This document shows, piece by piece, positions 34,651-44,939 of a DNA stretch of 64,000 nucleotides; within the stretch, counting starts at the first letter, position 1, and each line of letters begins with the position of its first letter. The position numbers and the translations under genes were made by a program. Where the stretch lies: positions 11,881,933 through 11,945,932 of the forward strand of contig OY282608.1 in NCBI GenBank assembly GCA_958298945.1, read 5' to 3'. Source of the stretch: Atherix ibis (lineage: Eukaryota > Arthropoda > Insecta > Diptera > Athericidae). The notes under the pieces were generated by a model. The model saw only the letters and a list, made by a program, of their open reading frames with translations, did no database searches and was not told the origin of the DNA.

Positions 34651-35381
34651 GGATTGTTGGTTTTTTGGTTTATTGGTTTGTTGGTTTGTTGGTTTGTTGG
34701 TTTGTTGGTTTGTTGGTTTGTTGGTTTGTTGGTTTGTTGGTTTGTTAGTTTGTTGGTGTGTTTGTTTGTTGGCTTGTTGGTTTGTTGGTTTGTTGGTTTG
34801 TTGGTTTGTTGGTTTGTTGGTTTGTTGCTTTGTTTGTGTTTTGGTTTTTTGGCTTGTTGGTTTGTTCGTTTGTTGGTTTGTTGGTTACTTGGTTTGTTGG
34901 TTTGTTGGTTTGTTCGTTTATTGGTTTGTTGGTTTGTTCGTTTATTGGTTTGTTGGTTTGTTCGTTTGTTGGTTTGTTGGTTTGTTGGTTTGTTGGCTTG
35001 TTGGTTTGTTGGTTTGTTGGTTTGTTGGCTTGTTGGTTTTTTGGTTTGTTGGCTTGTTGGTTTGTTGGCTTGTTCGTTTGTTGGTTTGTTCGTTTGTTCG
35101 TTTGTTGGTTTGTTGGTTTGTTGGTTTGTTGGTTTTTTGGTTTGTTGGTTTGTTGGCTTGTTGGTTTGTTGGTTTGTTGGTTTGTTGGTTTGTTGGTTTG
35201 TTGGTTTGTTGGTTTGTTGGTTTGTTTGTTTGTTGGTTTGTTGGTTTATTGGTTTGTTGGTTTGTTGGTTTGTTGGTTTGTTGGTTTGTTGATTTGTTGG
35301 CTTGTTGGCTTTTTGTTTTGTTGGTTTGTTGGTTTGTTTGTTTGTTGGCTTGTTGGCTTGTTGGTTTGTTGGTTTGTTGAC

Positions 35382-36300
35382 TTGTTGGTTTCTTGGTTTC
35401 TTGGCTTGTTGGTTTTGTTGGCTTGTAGGTTTGTTGGTTTGTTGGTTTGTTGGTTTGTTTCTTTGTTGGTTTGTTGGTTTGTTGGTTTGTTGGTTTGTTG
35501 GCTTGTTGGTTTTTTGGTTTGTTGATTTGTTTCTTTGTTGGTTTGTTGGTGTTGGTTTGTTGGGTTGTTGGTTTGTTGGTTTGTTGGTTTGTTGGTTTGT
35601 TGGCTTGTTGGTTTGTTCGTTCGTTGGCTTTTTGTTATGTTGGTTTGTTGGTTTGTTCGTTTTTTGGTTTGTTGGTTTGTTGGTTTGTTGGTATTTTGGT
35701 TTGTTGGTTTGTTGGCTTATTGGCTTGTTGGTTTGTTGGTTTGTTCGTTTGTTGGTTTGTTGGTTTGTTGGTTTGTTGGTTTGTTTGTTTGTTGGCTTGT
35801 TGGCTTGTTGGTTTGTTGATTTGTTGACTTGTTGGTTTCTTGGTTTCTTGGCTTGTTGGTTTTGTTGGCTTGTAGGTTTGTTGGTTTGTTGGTTTGTTGG
35901 TTTGTTTCTTTGTTGGTTTGTTGGTTTGTTGGTTTGTTGGTTTGTTGGCTTGTTGGTTTTTTGGTTTGTTGGTTTGTTTCTTTGTTGGTTTGTTGGTGTT
36001 GGTTTGTTGGGTTGTTGGTTTGTTGGTTTGTTGGTTTGTTGTTTTGTTGGCTTGTTGGTTTGTTCGTTTGTTGGCTTTTTGTTATGTTGGTTTATTGGTT
36101 TGTTCGTTTTTTGGTTTGTTGGTTTGTTGGTTTGTTGGTTTTTTTGGTTTGTTGGTTTGTTGGCTTATTGGCTTGTTGGTTTGTTGGTTTGTTCGTTTGT
36201 TGGTTTGTTGGTTTCTTGTTTTGTTGGATTGTTGGCTTGTTGGTTTGTTGGTTTGTTGGCTTGTTGGTTTGTTGGTTTTTTGGTTTGTTAGTTTGTTGGT
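35382..36300 (+). repeat. 447-bp tandem duplication in domain D
   Basis: The TTTCTTGG/TTTCTTTG block around 35.39-35.47 kb repeats around 35.83-35.92 kb with an offset of about 447 bp, one base short of 56 octamers. Both copies continue through GGTGTTGG and TTGTTATG marks. The second copy then runs on to the seven-T mark near 36.13 kb. Confidence 0.75.
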
Positions 36301-36959
36301 TTGTTGGCTTGTTGGTTTGTTGGTTTGTTGGTTTGTTGGTTTGTTGGTTATTTGGTTTGTTGGTTTGTTGGTTTGTTGGTTTGTTTGTTTGTTGGTTTGT
36401 TGGCTTGTTGGTTTGTTGGTTTGTTAGTTTGTTTGTGTATTTGTTTGTTGGCTTGTTGGCTTGTTGGTTTGTTTGTTTGTTGGTTTGTTGGTTTGTTGCT
36501 TTGTTCGTTTTTTGGTTTATTGGCTTGCTGGTTTGTTCGTTTGTTGGTTTGTTGGTTACTTGGTTTGTTGGTTTGTTGGTTTGTTGGTTTGTTGGTTTGT
36601 TCGTTTGTTGGTTTGTTGGTTTCTTGGTTTGTTAGTTTGTTGGTTTGTTGGCTTATTGGCTTGTTGGTTTGTTGGTTTGTTCGTTTGTTGGTTTGTTCGT
36701 TTGTTGTTTTGTTGGATTGTTGGCTTTTTGGTTTGTTGGTTTGTTGGTTTGTTGGCTTATTGGCTTGTTGGTTTGTTGGTTTGTTCGGTTGTTGGTTTGT
36801 TGGTTTGTTGTTTTGTTGGATTGTTGGCTTGTTGGTTTGTTGGTTTGTTGGCTTGTTGGTTTGTTGGTTTTTTGGTTTGTTGGTTTGTTGGTTTTTTGGT
36901 TTGTTGGTTTGTTGGTTTGTTGACTTATTGGCTTTTTAGTTTGTTGGTTTGTTGGCTTA

Positions 36960-39677
36960 TTGGCTTGTTGGTTTGTTTATTTGTTCGTTTGTTGGTTTGT
37001 TCGTTTGTTGTTTTGTTGGATTGTTGGCTTGTTGGTTTGTTGGTTTGTTGGTTTGTTGGCTTATTGGCTTGTTGGTTTGTTAGTTTGTTCGGTTGTTGGT
37101 TTGTTGGTTTGTTGTTTTGTTGGATTGTTGGCTTGTTGGTTTGTTGGTTTGTTGGCTTGTTGGTTTGTTGGTTTTTTGGTTTGTTGGTTTGTTGGTTTGT
37201 TGGTTTGTTGGTTTGTTGGTTTGTTGGTTTGTTGGTTTGTTGGCTTGTTGGATTGTTGGTTTTTTGGTTTGTTGGTTTGTTGGTTTGTTGGTTTGTTGGT
37301 TTGTTGGTTTGTTGGTTTGTTGGTTTGTTGGTTTGTTGGTTTGTTAGTTTGTTGGTGTGTTTGTTTGTTGGCTTGTTGGTTTGTTGGTTTGTTGGTTTGT
37401 TGGTTTGTTGCTTTGTTTGTGTTTTGCTTTTTTGGCTTGTTGGTTTGTTCGTTTGTTGGTTTGTTGGTTACTTGGTTTGTTGGTTTGTTGGTTTGTTGGT
37501 TTGTTGGTTTGTTGGTTTGTTGGTTTGTTCGTTTATTGGTTTGTTGGTTTGTTCGTTTGTTGGTTTGTTGGTTTGTTGGTTTGTTGGCTTGTTGGTTTGT
37601 TGGTTTGTTGGCTTGTTGGTTTGTTGGTTTGTTGGCTTGTTGGTTTGTTGGCTTGTTCGTTTGTTGGTTTGTTGGTTTGTTCGTTTGTTCGTTTGTTGGT
37701 TTGTTGGTTTGTTGGTTTGTTGGTTTTTTGGTTTGTTGGTTTGTTGGCTTGTTGGTTTGTTGGTTTGTTGGTTTGTTGGTTTGTTGGTTTGTTGGTTTGT
37801 TGGTTTGTTTGTTTGTTGGTTTGTTGGTTTATTGGTTTGTTGGTTTGTTGGTTTGTTGGTTTGTTGGTTTGTTGATTTGTTGGCTTGTTGGCTTTTTGTT
37901 TTGTTGGTTTGTTGGTTTGTTGGTTTGTTGGTTTGTTGGCTTGTTGGTTTTTTGGTTTGTTGGTTTGTTGGTTTGTTGGTTTGTTGGTTTGTTGGTTTGT
38001 TTGTTTGTTGGCTTGTTGGCTTGTTGGTTTGTTGGTTTGTTGACTTGTTGGTTTCTTGGTTTCTTGGCTTGTTGGTTTTGTTGGCTTGTAGGTTTGTTGG
38101 TTTGTTGGTTTGTTGGTTTGTTTCTTTGTTGGTTTGTTGGTTTGTTGGTTTGTTGGTTTGTTGGCTTGTTGGTTTTTTGGTTTGTTGATTTGTTTCTTTG
38201 TTGGTTTGTTGGTGTTGGTTTGTTGGGTTGTTGGTTTGTTGGTTTGTTGGTTTGTTGGCTTGTTGGTTTGTTCGTTCGTTGGCTTTTTGTTATGTTGGTT
38301 TGTTGGTTTGTTCGTTTTTTGGTTTGTTGGTTTGTTGGTTTGTTGGTTTGTTGGTATTTTGGTTTGTTGGTTTGTTGGCTTATTGGCTTGTTGGTTTGTT
38401 GGTTTGTTCGTTTGTTGCTTTGTTGGTTTGTTGTTTTGTTGGATTGTTGGCTTGTTGGTTTGTTGGTTTGTTGGCTTGTTGGTTTGTTAGTTTTTTGGTT
38501 TGTTAGTTTGTTGGTTTGTTGGTTTGTTGGTTTGTTGGTTTGTTGGTTTGTTGGTTTGTTGGTTTGTTTGTTAGTTGGTTTGTTGGCTTGTTGGTTTGTT
38601 GGTTTATTAGTTTGTTTGTGTGTTTGTTTGTTGGCTTGTTGGCTTGTTGGTTTGTTTGTTTGTTGGTTTGTTGGTTTGTTGCTTTGTTCGTTTTTTGGTT
38701 TGTTGGCTTGTTGGTTTGTTTGTTTGTTGGTTTGTTGGTTACTTGGTTTGTTGGTTTGTTGGTTTGTTGGTTTGTTGGTTTGTTCGTTTGTTGGTTTGTT
38801 GGTTTCTTCGTTTGTTAGTTTATTGGTTTGTTGGCTTATTGGCTTGTTGGTTTGTTGGTTTGTTCGTTTGTTGGTTTTTTCGTTTGTTGGCTTATTGGCT
38901 TGTTGGCTTGTTGGTTTCTTGGTTTGTTGGTTTGTTGGTGTGTCGGTTTGTTGGTTTGTTCGTTTGTTGGTCTGTTGGTTACTTGGTTTGTTGGTTTGTT
39001 GGTTTGTTGGTTTGTTGGTTTGTTGGTTTGTTGGTTTGTTGGTTTGTTGGTTTGTCCGTTTGTTGGTTTGTTGGTTTGTTCGTTTGTTGGTTTGTTGGTT
39101 TGTTGGTTTGTTGGCTTATTGGCTTGTTGGTTTGTTGGTTTGTGGACTTGTTAGTTTGTTGGTTTGTTGGCTTGTTGGTTTTGTTGGCTTGTTGGTTTGT
39201 TGGTTTGTTAGTTTGTTGGTTTGTTGGTTTGTTGGTTTGTTGGTTTGTTGCTTTGTTGGTTTGTTGATTTGTTGGTTTGTTGGCTTGTTGGTTTTTTGGT
39301 TTGTTGGTTTGTTGGTTTGTTGGCTTGTTGGTTTGTTAGTTTGTTGGTTTGTTGGTTTGTTGGTTTGTTGGTTTGTTGGTTTGTTGGTTTGTTGGCTTGT
39401 TGGCTTGTTGGTTTGTTGGTTTGTGGACTTGTTGGTTTGTTGGTTTGTTGGCTTGTTGGTTTTGTTGGCTTGTTGGTTTGTTGGTTTGTTGGTTTGTTGG
39501 TTTGTTGGTTTGTTGGTTTGTTGGTTTGTTGGTTTGTTGGTTTGTTGGTTTGTCGGTTTGTTGGTTTGTTCGTTTATAGGTTTGTTGGTTTGTTGGCTTG
39601 TTGGCTTGTTGGCTTGTTGGCTTGTTGGTTTGTTGGTTTGTTGGTTTGTTGGCTTGTTGGTTTGTTGGTTTTGTTGA
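36960..39677 (+). other. Longest repeat-derived open frame (905 codons), judged not to be a gene
   Basis: This is the longest ATG- or alternative-start open frame I found in the window. Its product is nothing but the cycle LVCWFVGL with single substitutions. The codons TTG GTT TGT TGG TTT GTT GGT TTG follow automatically from three octamers, and the other two forward frames read the same peptide. It has no codon-usage signal, ribosome-binding context, domain or non-repeat end. Gene finders may call it as a multi-pass membrane protein because the cycle is hydrophobic. I consider that an artefact. Confidence 0.9.
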
Positions 39678-40710
39678 GTTGTTGGTTTGTTGGTTTGTTG
39701 ATTTGTTGGTTTGTTGATATGTTGGTTTGTTCGTTTGTTGGTTTGTTGGTTGTTTGGTTTGTTGGTTTGTTGATTTGTTGGTTTGTTGGTCTGTTGGTTT
39801 GTTGGTTTGTTGGTTTGTTGGCTTATTGGCTTGTTGGTTTGTTGGTTTGTTCGTTTGTTGGTTTGTTGGTTTGTTGGTATGTTGGTTTGTTCGTTTGTTG
39901 GTTTGTTGGTTGTTTGGTTTGTTGGTTTGTTGGTTTGTTGGTTTGTTGGTTTGTTGGTTTGTTGGTTTGTTGGTTTGTTGGCTTATTGGCTTGTTGGTTT
40001 GTTGGTTTGTTCGTTTGTTGGTTTGTTGGTTTGTTGTTTTGTTGGATTGTTGGCTTGTTGGTATGTTGGTTTGTTGAGTTGTTGGTTTGTTGGGTTTTTG
40101 GTTTGTTGGCTTGTTGGTTTGTTGGTTTGTTGGTTTGTTGGTTTGTTGGCTTGTTGGTGTGTTGGTTTGTTAGTTTGTTGGTGTGTTTGTTACTTGGTTT
40201 GTTGGCTTTTTGGTTTGTTGGTTTGTTGGTTTGTTGGTTTGTTGGTTTGTTGTTTTGTTCGTTTTTTGGTTTGTTGGCTTGATGGTTTGTTCGTTTGTTG
40301 GTTTGTTGGTTACTTGGTTTGTTGGTTTGTTGGTTTGTTGGTTTGTTGGTTTGTTGGTTTGTTGGTTTGTTGGTTTGTTGGTTTGTTGGTTTGTTCGTTT
40401 GTTGGTTTGTTGGTTCGTTGGCTTGTTGGTTTTTTGGTTTGTTGGTTTGTTGGCTTGTTGGTTTGTTGGTTTGTTGGTTTGTTGGTTTGTTGGTTTGTTG
40501 GTTTGTTGGTTTGCTGGCTTGTTGGTCTGCTGGCTTGTTGGTCTGCTGGCTTGTTGGTTTTTTGGTTTGTTGGTTTGTTGGTTTGTTGGCTTGTTGGTTT
40601 GTTGGCTTGTTGGTTTGTTGGCTTGTTGGCTTGTTGGTTTGTTGGTTTCTTGGTTTGTTGGCTTGTTGGTTCGTTGGTTTGTTGGTTTGTTGGTTTGTTG
40701 GTTTGTTGGT
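38500..40710 (+). repeat. Satellite segment recurring at 58.6-59.1 and 62-63.5 kb
   Basis: TGTCCG (CC at 39056) and GTGGACTTG (GAC at 39145) both recur 19,738 bp downstream (58794 and 58883). A further copy has them at 62134-62142 and 62231. The rest, with TTTATAGG (TATAG at 39575), TTGGTTGTTTGG and GGTTACTTGG marks, recurs near 62.5-63.5 kb (TATAG at 62696, offset 23,121 bp). GTGGACTTG is itself duplicated locally (39145 and 39426). Confidence 0.75.
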
Positions 40711-43700
40711 TTGTTGGTTTGTTGGTTTGGTGGCATGGTGGTTTGTTGGCTTGTTGGCTTGTTGGCTTATTGGTTTGTGGGCTTGTTGGTTCATTGGCTT
40801 CTTGGCTTGTTGGTTTGTTGGTTTGTTGGTTTGTTGGTTTGTTCGTTTCTTGGTTTGTTAGTTTGTTGGCTTGTTTGTTTGTTGGTTTGTTGGTTTGTTG
40901 GCTTGCTGGTTTGTTCGTTTGTTGGCTTTTTGTTATGTTGGTTTGTTGGTTTGTTCGTTTTTTGGTTTGTTGGTTTGTTGGTTTGTTGGTTTTTTTGGTT
41001 AGTTGGTTTGTTGGCTTATTGGCTTGTTGTTTTGTTGGTTTGTTCGTTTGTTGGTTTGTTGGTTTGTTGTTTTGTTGGATTGTTGGCTTGTTGGTTTGTT
41101 GGTTTGTTGGCTTGTATGTTTGTTGGTTTTTTGGTTTGTTGGTTTGTTGGTTTGTTGGTTTGTTGGTTTGTTGGTTTGTTGGTTTGTTGGTTTGTTGGTT
41201 TGTTTGTTTGTTGGTTTGTTGGCTTGTTGGTTTGTTGGTTTGTTAGTTTGTTTGTGTGTTTGTTTGTTGGTTTGTTGGCTTGTTGGTTTGTTTGTTTGTT
41301 GGTTTGTTGGTTTGTTGCTTTGTTCGTTTTTTGGTTTATTGGCTTGCTGGTTTGTTCGTTTGTTGGTTTGTTGGTTACTAGGTTTGTTGGATTGTTGGTT
41401 TGTTGGTTTGTTCGTTTGTTGGTTTGTTGGTTTCTTCGTTTGTTAGTTTGTTGGTTTGTTGGCTTATTGGCTTGTTGGTTTGTTGGTTTGTTCGTTTGTT
41501 GGTTTGTTGGTTTGTTGGTTTGTTGGTTTGTTGGTTTGTTGGTTTGTTGGTTTGTTGGTTTGCTGGCTTGTTGATTTGCTGGCTTATTGGTTTTTTGGTT
41601 TGTTGGTTTGTTGGTTTGTTGGTTTGTTGGTTTGTTGGCTTGTTGGTTTGTTGGCTTGTTGGTTTGTTGGCTTGTTGGCTTGTTGGTTTGTTGGTTTCTT
41701 GGTTTGTTGGCTTGTTGGTTCGTTGGTTTGTTGGTTTGTTGGTTTGTTGGTTTGGTGGCATGGTGGTTTGTTGGCTTGTTGGCTTGTTGGCTTATTGGTT
41801 TGTTGGCTTGTTGGTTCATTGGCTTGTTGGCTTGTTGGCTTGTTGGTTTGTTGGTTTGTTGGTTTGTTGGTTTGTTCGTTTCTTGGTTTGTTAGTTTGTT
41901 GGCTTGTTTGTTTGTTGGTATGTTGGTTTGTTGGCTTGTTGGTTTGTTCGTTTGTTGGCTTTTTGTTATGTTGGTTTGTTGGTTTGTTCGTTTTTTGGTT
42001 TGTTGGTTTGTTGGTTTGTTGGTTTTTTTGGTTTGTTGGTTTGTTGGCTTATTGGCTTGTTTGTTTGTTGGTTTGTTCGTTTGTTGGTTTGTTGGTTTGT
42101 TGTTTTGTTGGATTGTTGGCTTGTTGGTTTGTTGGTTTGTTGGCTTGTTGGTTTGTTGGTTTTTTGGTTTGTTAGTTTGTTGGTTTGTTGGTTTGTTGGT
42201 TTGTTGGTTTGTTGGTTTGTTGGTTTGTTGGTTTGTTTGTTTGTTGGTTTGTTGGCTTGTTGGTTTGTTGGTTTGTTAGTTTGTTTGTGTGTTTGTTTGT
42301 TGGCTTGTTGGCTTGTTGGCTTGTTTGCTTATTGGTTTGTTGGTTTGTTGCTTTGTTCGTTTTTTGGTTTATTGGCTTGCTGGTTTGTTCGTTTGTTGGT
42401 TTGTTGGTTACTTGGTTTGTTGGTTTGTTGGTTTGTTGGTTTGTTGGTTTGTTCGTTTGTTGGTTTGTTGGTTCGTTGGCTTGTTGGTTTTTTGGTTTGT
42501 TGGTTAGTTGGCTTGTTGGTTTGTTGGTTTGTTGGTTTGTTGGTTTGTTGGTTTGTTGGTTTGTTGGTTTGTTGGTTTGCTGGCTTGTTGGTTTGCTGGC
42601 TTGTTGGTTTTTTGGTTTGTTGGTTTGTTGGTTTGTTGGTTTGTTGGCTTGTTGGTTTGTTGGCTTGTTGGTTTGTTGGCTTGTTGGCTTGTTGGTTTGT
42701 TGGTTTCTTGGTTTGTTGGCTTGTTGGTTCGTTAGTTTGTTGGTTTGTTGGTTTGTTGGTTTGTTGGTTTGTTGGTTTGTTGGTTTGGTGGCATGGTGGT
42801 TTGTTGGCTTGTTGGCTTGTTGGCTTGTTGGCTTATTGGTTTGTGGGCTTGTTGGTTCATTGGCTTCTTGGCTTGTTGGTTTGTTGGTTTGTTGGTTTGT
42901 TGGTTTGTTCGTTTCTTGGTTTGTTAGTTTGTTGGCTTGTTTGTTTGTTGGTTTGTTGGTTTGTTGGCTTGCTGGTTTGTTCGTTTGTTGGCTTTTTGTT
43001 ATGTTGGTTTGTTGGTTTGTTCGTTTTTTGGTTTGTTGGTTTGTTGGTTTGTTGGTTTTTTTGGTTAGTTGGTTTGTTGGCTTATTGGCTTGTTGGTTTG
43101 TTGGTTTGTTCGTTTGTTGGTTTGTTGGTTTGTTGTTTTGTTGGATTGTTGGCTTGTTGGTTTGTTGGTTTGTTGGCTTGTATGTTTGTTGGTTTTTTGG
43201 TTTGTTGGTTTGTTGGTTTGTTGGTTTGTTGGTTTGTTGGTTTGTTGGTTTGTTGGTTTGTTGGTTTGTTTGTTTGTTGGTTTGTTGGCTTGTTGGTTTG
43301 TTGGTTTGTTAGTTTGTTTGTGTGTTTGTTTGTTGGCTCGTTGGCTTGTTGGTTTGTTTGTTTGTTGGTTTGTTGGTTTGTTGCTTTGTTCGTTTTTTGG
43401 TTTATTGGCTTGCTGGTTTGTTCGTTTGTTGGTTTGTTGGTTACTAGGTTTGTTGGATTGTTGGTTTGTTGGTTTGTTCGTTTGTTGGTTTGTTGGTTTC
43501 TTCGTTTGTTAGTTTGTTGGTTTGTTGGCTTATTGGCTTGTTGGTTTGTTGGTTTGTTCGTTTGTTGGTTTGTTGGTTTGTTGGTTTGTTGGTTTGTTGG
43601 TTTGTTGGTATGTTGGTTTGTTGGTTTGCTGGCTTGTTGGTTTGCTGGCTTATTGGTTTTTTGGTTTGTTGGTTTGTTGGTTTGTTGGTTTGTTGGTTTG

Positions 43701-44939
43701 TTGGTTTGTTGGCTTGTTGGTTTGTTGGCTTGTTGGTTTGTTGGCTTGTTGGCTTGTTGGTTTGTTGGTTTCTTGGTTTGTTGGCTTGTTGGTTCGTTGG
43801 TTTGTTGGTTTGTTGGTTTGTTGGTTTGGTGGCATGGTGGTTTATTGGCTTGTTGGCTTGTTGGCTTATTGGTTTGTTGGCTTGTTGGTTCATTGGCTTG
43901 TTGGCTTGTTGGCTTGTTGGTTTGTTGGTTTGTTGGTTTGTTGGTTTGTTCGTTTCTTGGTTTGTTAGTTTGTTGGCTTGTTTGTTTGTTGGTATGTTGG
44001 TTTGTTGGCTTGTTGGTTTGTTCGTTTGTTGGCTTTTTGTTATGTTGGTTTGTTGGTTTGTTCGTTTTTTGGTTTGTTGGTTTGTTGGTTTGTTGGTTTT
44101 TTTGGTTTGTTGGTTTGTTGGCTTATTGGCTTGTTTGTTTGTTGGTTTGTTCGTTTGTTGGTTTGTTGGTTTGTTGTTTAGTTGGATTGTTGGCTTGTTG
44201 GTTTGTTGGTTTGTTGGCTTGTTGGTTTGTTGGTTTTTTGGTTTGTTAGTTTGTTGGTTTGTTGGTTTGTTGGTTTGTTGGTTTGTTGGTTTGTTGGTTT
44301 GTTGGTTTGTTTGTTTGTTGGTTTGTTGGCTTGTTGGTTTGTTGGTTTGTTAGTTTGTTTGTGTGTTTGTTTGTTGGCTTGTTGACTTGATGGTTTGTTT
44401 GCTTGTTGGTTTGTTGGTTTGTTGCTTTGTTCGTTTTTTGGTTTATTGGCTTGCTGGTTTGTTCGTTTGTTGGTTTGTTGGTTACTTGGTTTGTTGGTTT
44501 GTTGGTTTGTTGGTTTGTTGGTTTGTTCGTTTGTTGGTTTGTTGGTTTCTTCGTTTGTTAGTTTGTTGGTTTGTTGGCTTATTGGCTTGTTGGTTTGTTG
44601 GTTTGTTCGTTTGTTGGTTTGTTTGTTTGTTGTTTTGTTGGATTGTTGGCTTGTTGGTTTGTTGGTTTGTTGGTTTGTTGGCTTATTGGCTTGTTGGTTT
44701 GTTGGTTTGTTCGGTTGTTGGTTTGTTGGTTTGTTGTTTTGTTGGATTGTTGGCTTGTTGGTTTGTTGGTTTGTTGGCTTGTTGGTTTGTTGGTTTTTTG
44801 GTTTGTTGGTTTGTTGGTTTTTTGGTTTGTTGGTTTGTTGGTTTGTTGGTTTGTTGGCTTATTGGCTTTTTAGTTTGTTCGTTTGTTGGCTTATTGGCTT
44901 GTTGGTTTGTTGGTTTGTTCGTTTGTTGGTTTGTTCGTT
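40710..44939 (+). repeat. Family E higher-order unit E1 (4,228 bp, four ~1.03-kb subunits)
   Basis: GGTGGCATGG marks have their C at 40734, 41759, 42792, 43833 and then 44962 (start of E2). The spacings are 1,025, 1,033, 1,041 and 1,129 bp. Each subunit carries the same ordered landmarks: TTCGTTTCTTGG, TTGTTATG, a seven-T tract, TTTGTGTG and GGTTACT. Subunits alternate in two types: those with TTGGTTAGTTGG after the T tract (tracts at 40990 and 43056) and those with TTGGTTTGTTGG (42023 and 44097). This makes a dimer of about 2.07 kb within the tetramer. The right end is a junction near 44940. Confidence 0.85.

Larger units (their letters stand above)
31700..38500 (+). repeat. Higher-order repeat domain D
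   Basis: The landmark TTTGTGTTTTG (TGTG at 31731, 34835 and 37418) marks three long copies 3,104 and 2,583 bp apart. A second mark, TTTCTTTGTTGG followed downstream by GGTGTTGGTTTGTTGGG, recurs near 32.34, 34.29, 35.45, 35.89 and 38.11 kb. A block at 32.89-33.38 kb reappears at 36.46-36.96 kb with an offset of 3,575 bp. The copies are interleaved and rearranged, not in simple tandem order. Confidence 0.65.

Noticed and set aside
39823..40794. Reverse open frames rich in Thr, Asn, Gln, Lys and Pro, resembling an adhesin or mucin stalk
   Set aside because: They are the complement of the satellite. All reverse frames give the same cycle, and they are interrupted wherever TTTATTGG-type variants create stops.
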